From positions 23,148 through 87,147 of the forward strand of contig DKQD01000120.1 of the NCBI GenBank assembly GCA_002474345.1: DNA of 64,000 nucleotides, given 5' to 3'. Positions 53,674 to 62,484 of this stretch are shown here, one piece after another. Source of the stretch: Bacteriovoracaceae bacterium UBA7317 (GTDB lineage Bacteria; Bdellovibrionota; Bacteriovoracia; Bacteriovoracales; Bacteriovoracaceae). The stretch's first letter is position 1, and every line of letters begins with the position of its first letter. Both the position numbers and the translations under genes were made by a program. Under the pieces are notes generated by a model. It saw only the letters and a list, made by a program, of their open reading frames with translations. It was not told where the DNA came from and made no database searches.

Positions 53674-54186
53674 TTAAGATGATGAAATCCAGGGAATCCA
53701 ATACCACCACTCTTCAGGATCCTCTTTTGTGAGTTTTATGCAGAGTTGAGGGGCCCATGGAGGCTTTGATGGCTCTTTTAAGAGCTTCATATGACATTCA
53801 TCAAGAAGTCGACTGCCTTTTTTGCAGTTGCAAGCTTGACAGCATGTGACCACATTTTCCCAAGTTGTTCCTCCTCCTTTACTTTTAGGAACTACATGAT
53901 CAAAAGTCAGTTCTTTATGAGAAAAGTTTTTGGCACAGTATTGGCAGGTATAATTGTCCCTCCAATACACATTAGGTCTATTAAACTTAACTTCCCTCCT
54001 ACTCGTATGCCCTGTTAAAAGGCGTAATATTTTGGGAAGCTGAAAAGTCATGGAGATGGATCTTATTTTAATTTCCTCGTACTCATCGACAACCTCTGCT
54101 CTCCCAGTTATAAAAAGAATCATGGCCTTTTGCCAATTAACAACCCGTAACGGGTAGAACCTATTGTCGAGGAGAAGAGTTCTCAT
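53674..54186 (-). CDS. HNH endonuclease family protein
   Basis: A 170-residue HNH nuclease-fold protein. The HNH core lies at about 80-125: C-Q-Y-C (zinc pair), L-T-F-D-H-V-V-P-K-S-K-G-G, W-E-N-V-V-T-C-C-Q-A-C-N (second zinc pair) and K-G-S-R-L-L. The N-terminal domain (L-L-D-N-R-F-Y-P-L-R-V-V-N-W-Q-K-A) is shared with a widespread single-copy chromosomal family. Those members are not linked to restriction or mobile elements; their role is unknown. ATG at 54186 is chosen since AAGGG directly abuts the earlier ATG at 54195. Confidence 0.9.
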   Translation of the reverse strand: MRTLLLDNRFYPLRVVNWQKAMILFITGRAEVVDEYEEIKIRSISMTFQLPKILRLLTGHTSRREVKFNRPNVYWRDNYTCQYCAKNFSHKELTFDHVVPKSKGGGTTWENVVTCCQACNCKKGSRLLDECHMKLLKEPSKPPWAPQLCIKLTKEDPEEWWYWIPWISSS

Positions 54187-54368
54187 AACGTCCATCCCTT
54201 GTAAGTATCTCCAACAGTCGAAGTCTTTTATATTTTTCTACTTTTTTTATTTGTCGGTCGAATTAAACCTCGCTTTCGAATCAATTAAGCGACTATATTA
54301 ACATAGCTTAACATTAACAGAAAAAAGGTGGGGGAAAAGATTCAAAGACTTGAGTATTTGAATGAATA

Positions 54369-54416
54369 GACCCCTAGACCATTTATCTTTTGCCAAGAAA
54401 ATTGGTCTATAGGGTC
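54369..54416. repeat. Imperfect 13-14 bp inverted repeat
   Basis: GACCCCTAGACCA at 54369-54381 pairs with TGGTCTATAGGGTC at 54403-54416 around a 21-base loop, between the fadD stop (54437) and the upstream region of the HNH gene. No T-run follows on either strand, so it is not a classical terminator; it may be an operator or an RNA end structure. Confidence 0.6.
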
Positions 54417-54436
54417 CTAGTCTCGAGAGAATTTAT

Positions 54437-56203
54437 TTAATAAAGGCCATCTATTTCTTTGGCATATTTATTGTAAATAAACTTTCTTTTCATTTTCATA
54501 GTCGGAGTTAACTCCCCCGTATCGACTGTGAAACTTGTGCCAAGGATAGTAAACTTCTTTATCCCTTCAACTTTTGAAAGAGTCTGATTCACTTCTTCAA
54601 TATGTTCAGCAACATATGATTTAACTTTTTCACTTTCGGCCATTGAGGATAGGTCTTGTAGTTCAATCCCAAGGTTATTCGCTAAATCAGCAAGGGTCTC
54701 CGCATTTAAAGTAATAAGCGCACTCAAATACTTCTTCTGATCTCCAATAACAACGGCGTGCTCAACAGAAGGTATATTTTTAAGTTTCCCTTCAATCATT
54801 TGAGGAGCAATATTTTTTCCACCGGCCGTTATGATGATATCTTTTTTCCTGTCAGTTATTTTTACATAACCTTCTTCATCAAACTCAGCAATATCTCCAC
54901 TATGAAGCCAACCATCTTCATCTATTGCTTCTTTAGTGGCCTTATCATTTTTAAAATAACCTTTAAAAATATGAGGTCCCCTCATAAGAAGCTCACCATC
55001 CTCTGCTATTTTTATATCTGTCCCTGGAAGTGGAAATCCACATGTTCCCGTTTTATAACGATGGGGAAGAGAAAGTGTTCCAGGACCTGTCGTCTCACTC
55101 ATTCCAAAGATTTCATAAATTGGAATACCTAAAGCCAAAAAGAACTCTAGAGTATCGCGGCTAATAGGAGCTGCTGCTGTAAAACATAACCTTGCTCTAT
55201 CAAGTCCAAGCTTTTCTTTTACTTTGCTAAAAATTATTCTATCAGCAACACAATACATAAGAGGCTTACTTTCGCCTCTCTGCTCTGCATAACCTGAATA
55301 GAGTCCAACTTTTTTAGCTCCCCTTATAATCATCTTTCTTAAGGGTGGGTTTTCAGCTCCGGCTGCCTCCATTTTTTCTTTTATTTTTTCCCAAACCCTT
55401 GGAACTGCAAAAAAGAAGTTTGGCCTAACTTCTCTTAAGGTGTCTCCAAGTTTTTCAAGATCTTCTACAAAATAGACACAACCGCCACTTGCAAGAGTTC
55501 CATAAACAGTAATTAACTGCTCAGCAATATGACTTAAAGGAAGATAGCTAAGCCATTCATCCTTCTCGGTGATATTTTCAAAGTTCAACATAGTCATTGA
55601 AGTCCAAATGATGTTTTCATGGGTCAACATAACACCCTTTGGGTTTCCTGTTGTCCCCGATGTATAAACAAGAGTTCCTACATCGCTACCCTTAAGGGCC
55701 TCATAACGTGATTGAAGTTCAGATTCCTCTACACTCCTCCCCATATCGAGAACATCTTCCCAACGGTAAACAGTTTCGTCCTCATCAGAACCCTCCATTA
55801 ATATGATTGCCTTGAGTTTAGGAAGTTGTTCTTTTACCTCTTTAAATTTTTGAAGTTGCTGTTCATTTTGAACCACTGCAACTGAAGCATCGCAATGACC
55901 TGCAATATAGGCACACTGTTCAGGTGAATTTGTCGTATAAATCCCTGCAGGAATGGCACCGACAGCGATCGCTGCCAAGTCGGAAATAACCCATCTAGTG
56001 CAATTATTACCTAATATGACAAACCCGTCTCCTTTTTCTACACCAATTTGAATAAGGCCTCTCCCCAAAAGCATTATTTCTTCATAGAGACCTTGCCATG
56101 TAATTCCTTCCCAACGACCAAACTTTTTTTCCTTGAAAACTTCTCTGTCTGGAAACCTATCAACAGTTTCAATTAACTGTTGAATCACTGTTTCGTTCTT
56201 CAT
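54437..56203 (-). CDS. Long-chain acyl-CoA synthetase (FadD15-like)
   Basis: A 588-residue AMP-forming ligase activating long-chain fatty acids to acyl-CoA. Motifs are canonical: V-Y-T-S-G-T-T-G-N-P-K-G-V near residue 180, a L-P-L-S-H-I-A-E-Q block, Y-G-M-S-E-T-T-G near 375, G-W-L-H-S-G-D-I-A near 430 and D-R-K-K-D-I-I-I-T-A-G-G-K near 455. The C-terminal L-T-P-T-M-K-M-K-R-K segment contains the catalytic lysine. Membrane-peripheral in related enzymes. The ATG at 56203 is favoured by GGAGG 5 bases before it; upstream in-frame starts lack this. Confidence 0.93.
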   Translation of the reverse strand: MKNETVIQQLIETVDRFPDREVFKEKKFGRWEGITWQGLYEEIMLLGRGLIQIGVEKGDGFVILGNNCTRWVISDLAAIAVGAIPAGIYTTNSPEQCAYIAGHCDASVAVVQNEQQLQKFKEVKEQLPKLKAIILMEGSDEDETVYRWEDVLDMGRSVEESELQSRYEALKGSDVGTLVYTSGTTGNPKGVMLTHENIIWTSMTMLNFENITEKDEWLSYLPLSHIAEQLITVYGTLASGGCVYFVEDLEKLGDTLREVRPNFFFAVPRVWEKIKEKMEAAGAENPPLRKMIIRGAKKVGLYSGYAEQRGESKPLMYCVADRIIFSKVKEKLGLDRARLCFTAAAPISRDTLEFFLALGIPIYEIFGMSETTGPGTLSLPHRYKTGTCGFPLPGTDIKIAEDGELLMRGPHIFKGYFKNDKATKEAIDEDGWLHSGDIAEFDEEGYVKITDRKKDIIITAGGKNIAPQMIEGKLKNIPSVEHAVVIGDQKKYLSALITLNAETLADLANNLGIELQDLSSMAESEKVKSYVAEHIEEVNQTLSKVEGIKKFTILGTSFTVDTGELTPTMKMKRKFIYNKYAKEIDGLY

Positions 56204-56393
56204 TCTTCCCTCCATTGACAGCGGCCTTTTCATCCTAAAGAGCTTTGGCCCTTTTAAGATGATTCGGTCACCACCTTAATTGCAATATTGACAGTTCTTA
56301 AAGATTTGTTAATGATCTTAACTTTAACTAGTATACCAAAAATTCAATTTAATTCGCATGCGTTTATACTCATTTTAACTAAGGTCTTGTCAA

Positions 56394-57452
56394 ATGAGCA
56401 CTCAAAAACGAACGATTCTCTTTTCGACACTTTGTCTTATTTTATTAGGCACTTTGTTTTCCAGAGCTTTTGCCTCAACAAATAAACTAAACATTCTTCC
56501 TCTTAATCCATATGGAGAAGAGCAGGGCCTCTTTAGAGAAACCTGGGAAAAAGTCAAAAGCATATCTTTTGAAGAAGATACAAAGACCTTCCAAAACACT
56601 ACGATTTATCTTGTGAGCGGAATCTCAACCAAACACTATCCGCCCATGATCAATTTTTTAAGACTTTTTGGCTTTAGTGGCCCAAGGGACTTAGCCGACT
56701 CCTTTAATCAACAAAAGGTCTTTTTTAAACGCCAAAATATTTCCTTTAAAGATATTGCAATTAAAACTAATGGAGACCCTGAAGAAAATGCCACTATTAT
56801 TAAAAAGGCCTTGACCCACTCCAAATCTCGAAGAGCTTTTATTGTTTCTCACTCAAAAGGTGGACTTGATGTTCTTTATAGCTTCCTCCAGTATCCGGAA
56901 ATAAGAGAAAGAGTTCAAGGCTGGATCGCGCTACAAACTCCCTTTATGGGAACCCCCCTTTCAAAGCCAGTAGTTTCCCCAAGTCCTCTAGGTCCTTTTG
57001 CTCGGCTTGTTGAATTCATTACAACCAATGGAAGGGATAGCCTTGGTAGCTTAACTCAAGACTACAGAAAGAACTTCTATGATAGAAATTATAAGGAAAT
57101 TCAAAAAATTGTTAAAGAAATTCCTACCATAGGCCTTGGGAGCTGGTTTCTTTACCCAGACGAAAACACATATTCTTACAGAGGGGAAAAAGTCTTTTGG
57201 GAACTGCCTAAGATGAAAAAAAGTGTACTTCATCCCACTATCAAAATAATATACCAAACAGATGGTCCAAACGATGGCCTTGTTCCGATGAAAAGCTCTT
57301 GCTTTGAAGGCATTCAATGTTTTCTACTTGGGAACCTGGATCATGCAAGCACAGTTATGAGGACGGAGTACTTTTTTGATATTGGTAGAGAAAAGAGGAT
57401 TCATCTGACAAGAGTTTTTCTCTATATACTCCTAAACAAGATAGGAGATTAG
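56394..57452 (+). CDS. Exported lipase/esterase-like alpha/beta hydrolase
   Basis: A 352-residue protein with an N-terminal hydrophobic signal (about 9-27). It has an alpha/beta hydrolase fold with the first-strand I-Y-L-V-S-G-I-S and a nucleophile elbow S-H-S-K-G-G near residue 155. A late histidine in L-G-N-L-D-H-A-S lies near 319 and an acid candidate in D-G-P-N-D-G-L-V near 293. The large insertion between strand 1 and the elbow and the W-I-A-L-Q-T-P-F-M-G-T-P segment recall triacylglycerol lipases. It probably acts on lipids outside the cytoplasm. It ends 8 bases before thpR. Confidence 0.75.
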   Translation: MSTQKRTILFSTLCLILLGTLFSRAFASTNKLNILPLNPYGEEQGLFRETWEKVKSISFEEDTKTFQNTTIYLVSGISTKHYPPMINFLRLFGFSGPRDLADSFNQQKVFFKRQNISFKDIAIKTNGDPEENATIIKKALTHSKSRRAFIVSHSKGGLDVLYSFLQYPEIRERVQGWIALQTPFMGTPLSKPVVSPSPLGPFARLVEFITTNGRDSLGSLTQDYRKNFYDRNYKEIQKIVKEIPTIGLGSWFLYPDENTYSYRGEKVFWELPKMKKSVLHPTIKIIYQTDGPNDGLVPMKSSCFEGIQCFLLGNLDHASTVMRTEYFFDIGREKRIHLTRVFLYILLNKIGD

Positions 57453-57460
57453 GACTTTAA

Positions 57461-57991
57461 ATGAGACTTTTTCTTGGTTTAGAAATACCTCCCGAAATTG
57501 TTTCAAAACTAGACCCATTATTTTTTGGATTACCAGGGGCCAACTGGGTAAAAAAGGAAGAGCTTCATATAACCCTTCGCTTTCTTGGGGAAATAAATAT
57601 CCATCAGATGAGAGACATTGACGAAATTCTCAAAAATCTATCCTACCCTTCGTTTCCAGTTAAACTTAAAAGTGTCGGTGCCTTTTATAACAAACGCTAC
57701 CCTAAAGTGACTTGGGTAGGTGTCGATGGTGACAGTGACCTTTTGGAGCTTCAAAAAAAAATTGAAAGGGCCATTAGACAAACTCTAACTCTTGAAAGAA
57801 AAAAATATAAACCCCACCTCACACTGGCCCGTAATAGGGACACAAGCTTTCAAGACATGGCCAATTACCTTGAGTTAAACTCACTATTTTCAGCTGGCCC
57901 CTTTGAAGTCGATCACTTTAACCTCTACTCTAGCATTCCAACAAGTGATGGCCCTCGCTACAGCATTGAACAAAGCTACTCTTTATCTTGA
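57461..57991 (+). CDS. thpR: RNA 2',3'-cyclic phosphodiesterase (2H family)
   Basis: A 176-residue cytoplasmic 2H phosphoesterase. Both catalytic motifs are present: H-I-T-L near residue 42 and H-L-T-L near 125, in the family order starting M-R-L-F-L-G-L-E-I-P. Related enzymes open 2',3'-cyclic phosphate ends and can ligate tRNA halves in vitro. A-G-G-A lies 6 bases before the ATG. It follows the lipase-like gene closely, and its 3' end overlaps the dnaJ 3' end by 16 bases. Confidence 0.94.
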   Translation: MRLFLGLEIPPEIVSKLDPLFFGLPGANWVKKEELHITLRFLGEINIHQMRDIDEILKNLSYPSFPVKLKSVGAFYNKRYPKVTWVGVDGDSDLLELQKKIERAIRQTLTLERKKYKPHLTLARNRDTSFQDMANYLELNSLFSAGPFEVDHFNLYSSIPTSDGPRYSIEQSYSLS

Positions 57992-59097
57992 GAGTTTAGG
58001 AAAGATAGGAAAGCCTCTCTCAGAGGGTGGGTTTCCTTAGACTCAGCATTTGCCAACTTCTCAAAAAGAGACCTCTCCTCCGACCCGAGAGAGGTTGGAG
58101 TTTCAACTTGAACTTCAACATAGTGATCTCCGGTTCCACTTCTTCCTAAAATAGGAACGCCTTTATTTTTTATCCTTAAACGTGTCCCGGATTGAATTCC
58201 CTTAGGTATATTGACTTCAACCTTACCATGCAGAGTGGGCATCTCGAAAGGACCACCAAAAACGGCATCAGAAAACTTAATTGGAAGAATTGTAAAAACA
58301 TCAAAATCTTCCCTTCTAAAAAAAGGATGGCTCTGAATATCAATTAAAATATAAAGATCTCCTGAAGGCCCTCCAAATTGCCCCGCATTTCCCTGGCCTG
58401 ACAACTTCATTCTTTGACCTTCATCAATCCCAGCAGGAATATCAACTTCTATTTTGGAAAACTCCTTTTGAACTCCCTCACCTTTACAATCAGGGCATGG
58501 ATTTTTTATGATTTCACCGCTACCTTTACACTGGGGGCATGTTGACTGAATAGTAAAAAACCCTTGTCGTCTTAAAACCTGCCCGTGGCCATCGCACGCT
58601 TCACATACACTAGGTGTGGAACCTTTTTTGAGCCCACTTCCCCCACAAGTTCCGCAGCGTTTATTTCTTTTTACTTTAAAGGAATGAGGTCCACCGAGGG
58701 CCGCAAGTTCAAAAGGTAAGCTTAGGCCTAATTCGAGGTCATCTCCTGCTCTCCCCCTTCCAGAACCCCTTCTTCTGTTCCCTCGGCTGCCTCCCCCAAA
58801 TAAATCACCAAAAACGTCTCCAAAGATTTCGCTAAATATATCCCCAGGATTTGCTCCACCTCCAAAACCTCCTTGACCAAGGCCCTCATAACCAAACCGA
58901 TCATAAAGCCTCCTCTTCTCATCATCGAGAAGAATATCAGCCGCTTCTGAAGCTTCCTTAAATTTTTCCTCAGACTCTTTTCCAGGGTTTCGGTCGGGGT
59001 GGTACTTCATTGCCAACGATCTGTAGGCCTTTTTTATTTCAGTCTTACCTGCTCCTTTACTAACGCCCAAAATCGAATAGGGGTCTTTTTTGCTCAT
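57976..59097 (-). CDS. dnaJ: Chaperone protein DnaJ
   Basis: A 373-residue DnaJ, the co-chaperone that stimulates DnaK. It has a J domain (about 1-70) with H-P-D in K-Y-H-P-D-R-N-P-G, a Gly/Phe-rich region (75-125), four C-x-x-C-x-G-x-G zinc motifs (CGTCGGSG, CEACDGHG, CPQCKGSG, CPDCKGEG) and the C-terminal substrate-binding domains. The Gly/Arg-rich stretch near residue 115 is unusually basic. ATG at 59097 is chosen since AAGGGA then has normal spacing; the TTG at 59112 does not. No dnaK or grpE is adjacent. Confidence 0.97.
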   Translation of the reverse strand: MSKKDPYSILGVSKGAGKTEIKKAYRSLAMKYHPDRNPGKESEEKFKEASEAADILLDDEKRRLYDRFGYEGLGQGGFGGGANPGDIFSEIFGDVFGDLFGGGSRGNRRRGSGRGRAGDDLELGLSLPFELAALGGPHSFKVKRNKRCGTCGGSGLKKGSTPSVCEACDGHGQVLRRQGFFTIQSTCPQCKGSGEIIKNPCPDCKGEGVQKEFSKIEVDIPAGIDEGQRMKLSGQGNAGQFGGPSGDLYILIDIQSHPFFRREDFDVFTILPIKFSDAVFGGPFEMPTLHGKVEVNIPKGIQSGTRLRIKNKGVPILGRSGTGDHYVEVQVETPTSLGSEERSLFEKLANAESKETHPLREAFLSFLNSQDKE

Positions 59098-59293
59098 CGT
59101 CATTCCCTTCAATTGATCTAATGCTAACCGACCTTTAATTCTCTTTATTCTACATCCAATTCAAAAAGGGCATCAGTTCTAGGAAATTGTGCTTAAAAAG
59201 AAGAAAATTTTTTTTCTTATGTTATGATTAGAGATGAAAGAATCTCAGGCAATGGTCCACAAGACCTTTTTAATTTTAAAATAGGAATAAATT

Positions 59294-60331
59294 GTGGCGG
59301 AAGAACAACAATTAGACCCCGATGCGGAATATGCTCTTCTCACGGGAATAGAAAAGGCAGCTCTTCTGCTGAGTGTTCTTGGCGTTAACTCCACACAACT
59401 CATTTTTGAACACCTAAAAGACAATGACGTCAAAAAGCTCATTAATGGTATGAGTAATGTTAGAAAATCTCCTATTTGGATGACGAAAAGAGTTTTAGAA
59501 GAGTTTTACGGCCAGGTCAATGAAGATGCGGACCTTCTCTTTTCTGACAACAAAGGTAAGGACTTTATTATCAATGCTCTCGGAGAAACAAGAGCGAAAC
59601 AACTTCTTGGTCAAATTATCGACGTTGGAGACACCAATACTCTTGAATCACTTGAACTGGTCGATAGCCGAACTCTTGCTAACTTTCTTATAAATGAACA
59701 TCCACAAACGATTGCCCTTATTATGGCCCATCTCGATACTGAAAGGATGGTCGATGTTTTAAGGCGCCTTCCCGAGGGGCTTCAAGCCGAAGTCGTTCTT
59801 AGGATCGCCAACCTTGATTACGTCTCACCAGAACTCATTGCTCAGCTCGATGATGTTCTAAAAACTGAGCTCTCAACCCTTGGGTCTATCGACACGAACC
59901 AACTAGGTGGTGTCGAACCTATTGCAGACATGCTTAATATGATGGATAGAGATAGCGAAAAATCAATCATGGCAAGAGTGGACGAAAAAGACCCTGAACT
60001 TGCTGAAGAAATTAGAAAACTTATGTTCGTTTTTGAAGATATTGTTCAAGTTGATGATGGTGGTATCCAAAACCTTCTTAAAGATGTTGACAACGCTCTC
60101 CTTTGTACGGCGCTCAAAACAGCAACAGATGAAGTCAAAACGAAGCTCTTCAGTAACATGTCTAACAGAGCTGCAACAATGCTCAATGAAGACCTTGAGG
60201 CCCTTGGGCCCACAAAACTTAGTGACGTTGAAAAAGCACAGGCCAGTATCGTTCAAAAAGTTAAAGAACTTGAAGCTGCTGGTAAGGCATTTATTAGCCG
60301 CGGCGGTGGTGGTGGTGACCAACTTGTATAA
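59294..60331 (+). CDS. fliG: Flagellar motor switch protein FliG
   Basis: A 345-residue rotor protein that couples CheY-P binding by FliM to torque and direction. Domains: N (about 1-100, A-L-L-L-S-V-L-G-V near residue 22), middle (about 115-195 with E-H-P-Q-T-I-A-L-I-M-A-H-L) and C-terminal (to 335) with the charged torque helix L-L-K-D-V-D-N-A-L-L. The N-M-S-N-R-A and M-L-N-E-D-L segments also match. It ends in a glycine-rich tail. GTG start after A-G-G-A-A. It stands apart from any flagellar operon, unlike the usual fliF-fliG-fliH arrangement, and a CheY-like gene lies 0.8 kb downstream. Confidence 0.95.
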   Translation: MAEEQQLDPDAEYALLTGIEKAALLLSVLGVNSTQLIFEHLKDNDVKKLINGMSNVRKSPIWMTKRVLEEFYGQVNEDADLLFSDNKGKDFIINALGETRAKQLLGQIIDVGDTNTLESLELVDSRTLANFLINEHPQTIALIMAHLDTERMVDVLRRLPEGLQAEVVLRIANLDYVSPELIAQLDDVLKTELSTLGSIDTNQLGGVEPIADMLNMMDRDSEKSIMARVDEKDPELAEEIRKLMFVFEDIVQVDDGGIQNLLKDVDNALLCTALKTATDEVKTKLFSNMSNRAATMLNEDLEALGPTKLSDVEKAQASIVQKVKELEAAGKAFISRGGGGGDQLV

Positions 60332-60424
60332 CCTCCCCCTCCTTATAGATGGTCAATTAATTTTTGCTTTTCGCTTTTCACATTGCATGAACTTTAATAA
60401 TCTACTCTCAAAAGGGGCCAAGTG

Positions 60425-60955
60425 ATGAAATTAGAGAGCAAAGATATTATCCCTCGTTCGAGAGAAGAAGTTTATAACGTCCTCAAAAATGACCTGGAAA
60501 AACTTGTTCCCTATATGCCAAATGTCAGTAAAATTGAAATGGTTAACAGAACCGAAAAAGGTGAAGGTATTACGGCCATAACTAATTACTGGTACGCAAA
60601 TGCAGAAATTCCAACGATAGCAAAAAAGTTTATCAAAGAAGACCTCATGAAATGGAAAGATAAAGCTGTCTGGAATGATAAAGAATTTTTTGTTGAATAT
60701 GAACTTGAGTCCTTTTGGGGTAATGACATCTACGACGCAACTGGAAAGAATGTCATAAGCGAACTTGGACCTAACAAAACACAGCTGACTCTAACTTGTG
60801 ATCTCATTATTCACCCCAATAAAGTACCTGGCGTTCCAAAGTTTTTAGTCAAGAAAGTACTACCAGCAATAGAAGGGCTTATTCAAAAGGTCCTCCAGCC
60901 AAACTTGACCAGTTTAGGCAAGGGTTTAAATGAATATTTTAAGGCACAAACATAA
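60425..60955 (+). CDS. SRPBCC/DUF2505-like protein
   Basis: A 176-residue cytoplasmic protein. The alternation of strands, the opening K-D-I-I-P-R-S-R-E-E-V-Y-N-V-L and the long C-terminal helix (K-F-L-V-K-K-V-L-P-A-I-E-G-L-I-Q-K) fit the START-like (SRPBCC) helix-grip fold, which binds lipids or other small hydrophobic molecules. The assignment to a named family is tentative. ATG at 60425 is preferred over GTG at 60422, since AAGGGG is then 6 bases away. It lies between fliG and a CheY-like gene on the same strand. Confidence 0.6.
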   Translation: MKLESKDIIPRSREEVYNVLKNDLEKLVPYMPNVSKIEMVNRTEKGEGITAITNYWYANAEIPTIAKKFIKEDLMKWKDKAVWNDKEFFVEYELESFWGNDIYDATGKNVISELGPNKTQLTLTCDLIIHPNKVPGVPKFLVKKVLPAIEGLIQKVLQPNLTSLGKGLNEYFKAQT

Positions 60956-61121
60956 AACATCCTTCCAGCCTGTTTTTGTCGGTCTTTGGGATTGCCATAG
61001 AAAATTAAAAAAAAGAAGTCCAAGCTTCTTAAACATCATAAGTTGCTAAGGCCTCTGTTAATTTTTCCGATAATTTATTCTGATTGGTGAACTAGGAAAC
61101 CCATAAGGTGGAAGGCAAGTC

Positions 61122-61520
61122 ATGAGTTTAAATCCAGATATTAAAGTTCTCATAATTGATGACATGAAAACCCTCCTTTTAACATATAAGAAAATGTTAA
61201 AAACGCTAGGTCTGTCAAATATATCCTCGGCATTTGATGGCGACATGGGGTGGAAGATGATTCGAGAAGCCTATGAGCAGGACGACCCTTTCCAACTCAT
61301 TATTTCTGATTGGAATATGCCTAAAATGACTGGCCTTGAACTCCTTAAAGCTGTGAGAAAGGATGAGAACCTTAAAGAGACTCCTTTTATTATGATCACA
61401 GGGGAAAATGCTGAGGGTAATGTTGTGATCGCTGTTAGAGAAGGCGTCAATAATTTTATAGCAAAACCCATTACAAAAGATATTCTGGAATTCAAAATTC
61501 AAAAAGTCTTTGAAAAATAA
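61122..61520 (+). CDS. CheY-like response regulator
   Basis: A 132-residue receiver with acid pair Asp13/Asp14, phosphorylation site Asp63 in I-I-S-D-W-N-M-P, switch Thr93 and Lys115 in I-A-K-P. The D-W-N-M-P pattern is the one found in chemotaxis CheY proteins. Close to fliG, it may control motor direction. GGAAGG lies upstream of the ATG. It overlaps no confirmed gene; the hydrolase downstream begins 28 bases later if its ATG is used. Confidence 0.92.
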   Translation: MSLNPDIKVLIIDDMKTLLLTYKKMLKTLGLSNISSAFDGDMGWKMIREAYEQDDPFQLIISDWNMPKMTGLELLKAVRKDENLKETPFIMITGENAEGNVVIAVREGVNNFIAKPITKDILEFKIQKVFEK

Positions 61521-61548
61521 CAAAAGTAACAAAGAAAAAAAGATAGAA

Positions 61549-62484
61549 ATGAAAGAGCTTCCCCAATTAAAGGGACTTAAAAAAGATCTCAAAAGTCTGG
61601 GCCTCCATTATCAAATACACTTCGCAAACAAAACAACCTCTTTTCAAAAGAGTGTTTCACTCATAGTTCAGGGGAGAAACGAGTCAACCCTGATGTATGA
61701 ACATTTAATTCCATTTTTTACAGAAAAAAATAACAAAGATTTATTCCTTTATGATTTAAGAGGGCAGGGACAATCAAAAGGAGTCAGGGCCCATATAGAC
61801 TCTTTTCAAGATTATATAAAAGACTTAGAGGCAATCGTTTTAGCATTAAGGAAAATTTACCAAACCATTCACCTCATTACTCATTCAACTGGTGGACTTA
61901 TTGCGACACTTTTTTCAACACTAAACCAAGAAAAGCTTGGAAAAGGGGGGACTTTGAGTCTCATCTCTCCTTTTTTAGGATTGAAATCTACTGGGATCCA
62001 ACAATTTTTAGTCAATAAAAAGCTCTTAACAGTTAGTCAGACTTACGATGCCCTTTTCCGATTCTTTCCTAAACTTAAATTGAGGCGCTTTGAGTTTTCC
62101 AAAACAGACAATTTTAAAGAGAGTTCACTTACGACTGACCCAACTTTTTTTAGGGAGTTTAATGAGCACCCTTCAAAGTGTGGACCTCCCACCTGGTGGT
62201 GGCTTAACCAATGTTTTAAGGCGCAAATGTCTTTAAAAACCGTCACGATGGCCATCAAAATCCCCGTCTTTATAGCTGTCGCTAATAAAGACACCGTCGT
62301 TGAAAATAAAGCCGCTTGGCATTTTTACCTAAGAGGAAAAAGGGCCCATAGACCTTGGAAGCTAAAAGAGTTTAGAGGAATGAAGCACGCTCTTTTTCAA
62401 GCCCCTCCCCTGACAAGAGAGAGGCTTATGGATGATCTGATTAAATTCCAAAATAACCCGAAACGTTTTCTTACTTCACGTTAA
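61549..62484 (+). CDS. Lysophospholipase/monoglyceride-lipase-like alpha/beta hydrolase
   Basis: A 311-residue cytoplasmic serine hydrolase (Hydrolase_4 / S33-like). Motifs: V-Q-G-R-N-E-S near the oxyanion site, Y-D-L-R-G-Q-G-Q-S near residue 75 and the nucleophile elbow T-H-S-T-G-G near 120. The candidate acid is in A-N-K-D-T-V-V-E near 245, and the histidine in G-M-K-H-A-L-F near 280. It likely removes an acyl chain from a lysophospholipid or monoacylglycerol. A TTG at 61510 would extend it into the receiver gene; the ATG at 61549 is preferred. The 3' end overlaps the convergent phosphoesterase gene by 14 bases. Confidence 0.82.
   Translation: MKELPQLKGLKKDLKSLGLHYQIHFANKTTSFQKSVSLIVQGRNESTLMYEHLIPFFTEKNNKDLFLYDLRGQGQSKGVRAHIDSFQDYIKDLEAIVLALRKIYQTIHLITHSTGGLIATLFSTLNQEKLGKGGTLSLISPFLGLKSTGIQQFLVNKKLLTVSQTYDALFRFFPKLKLRRFEFSKTDNFKESSLTTDPTFFREFNEHPSKCGPPTWWWLNQCFKAQMSLKTVTMAIKIPVFIAVANKDTVVENKAAWHFYLRGKRAHRPWKLKEFRGMKHALFQAPPLTRERLMDDLIKFQNNPKRFLTSR

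Noticed and set aside
59963-60322. Minus-strand frame of 119 codons, cysteine-rich
   Set aside because: It is antisense to the C-terminal domain of fliG and has no start signal.
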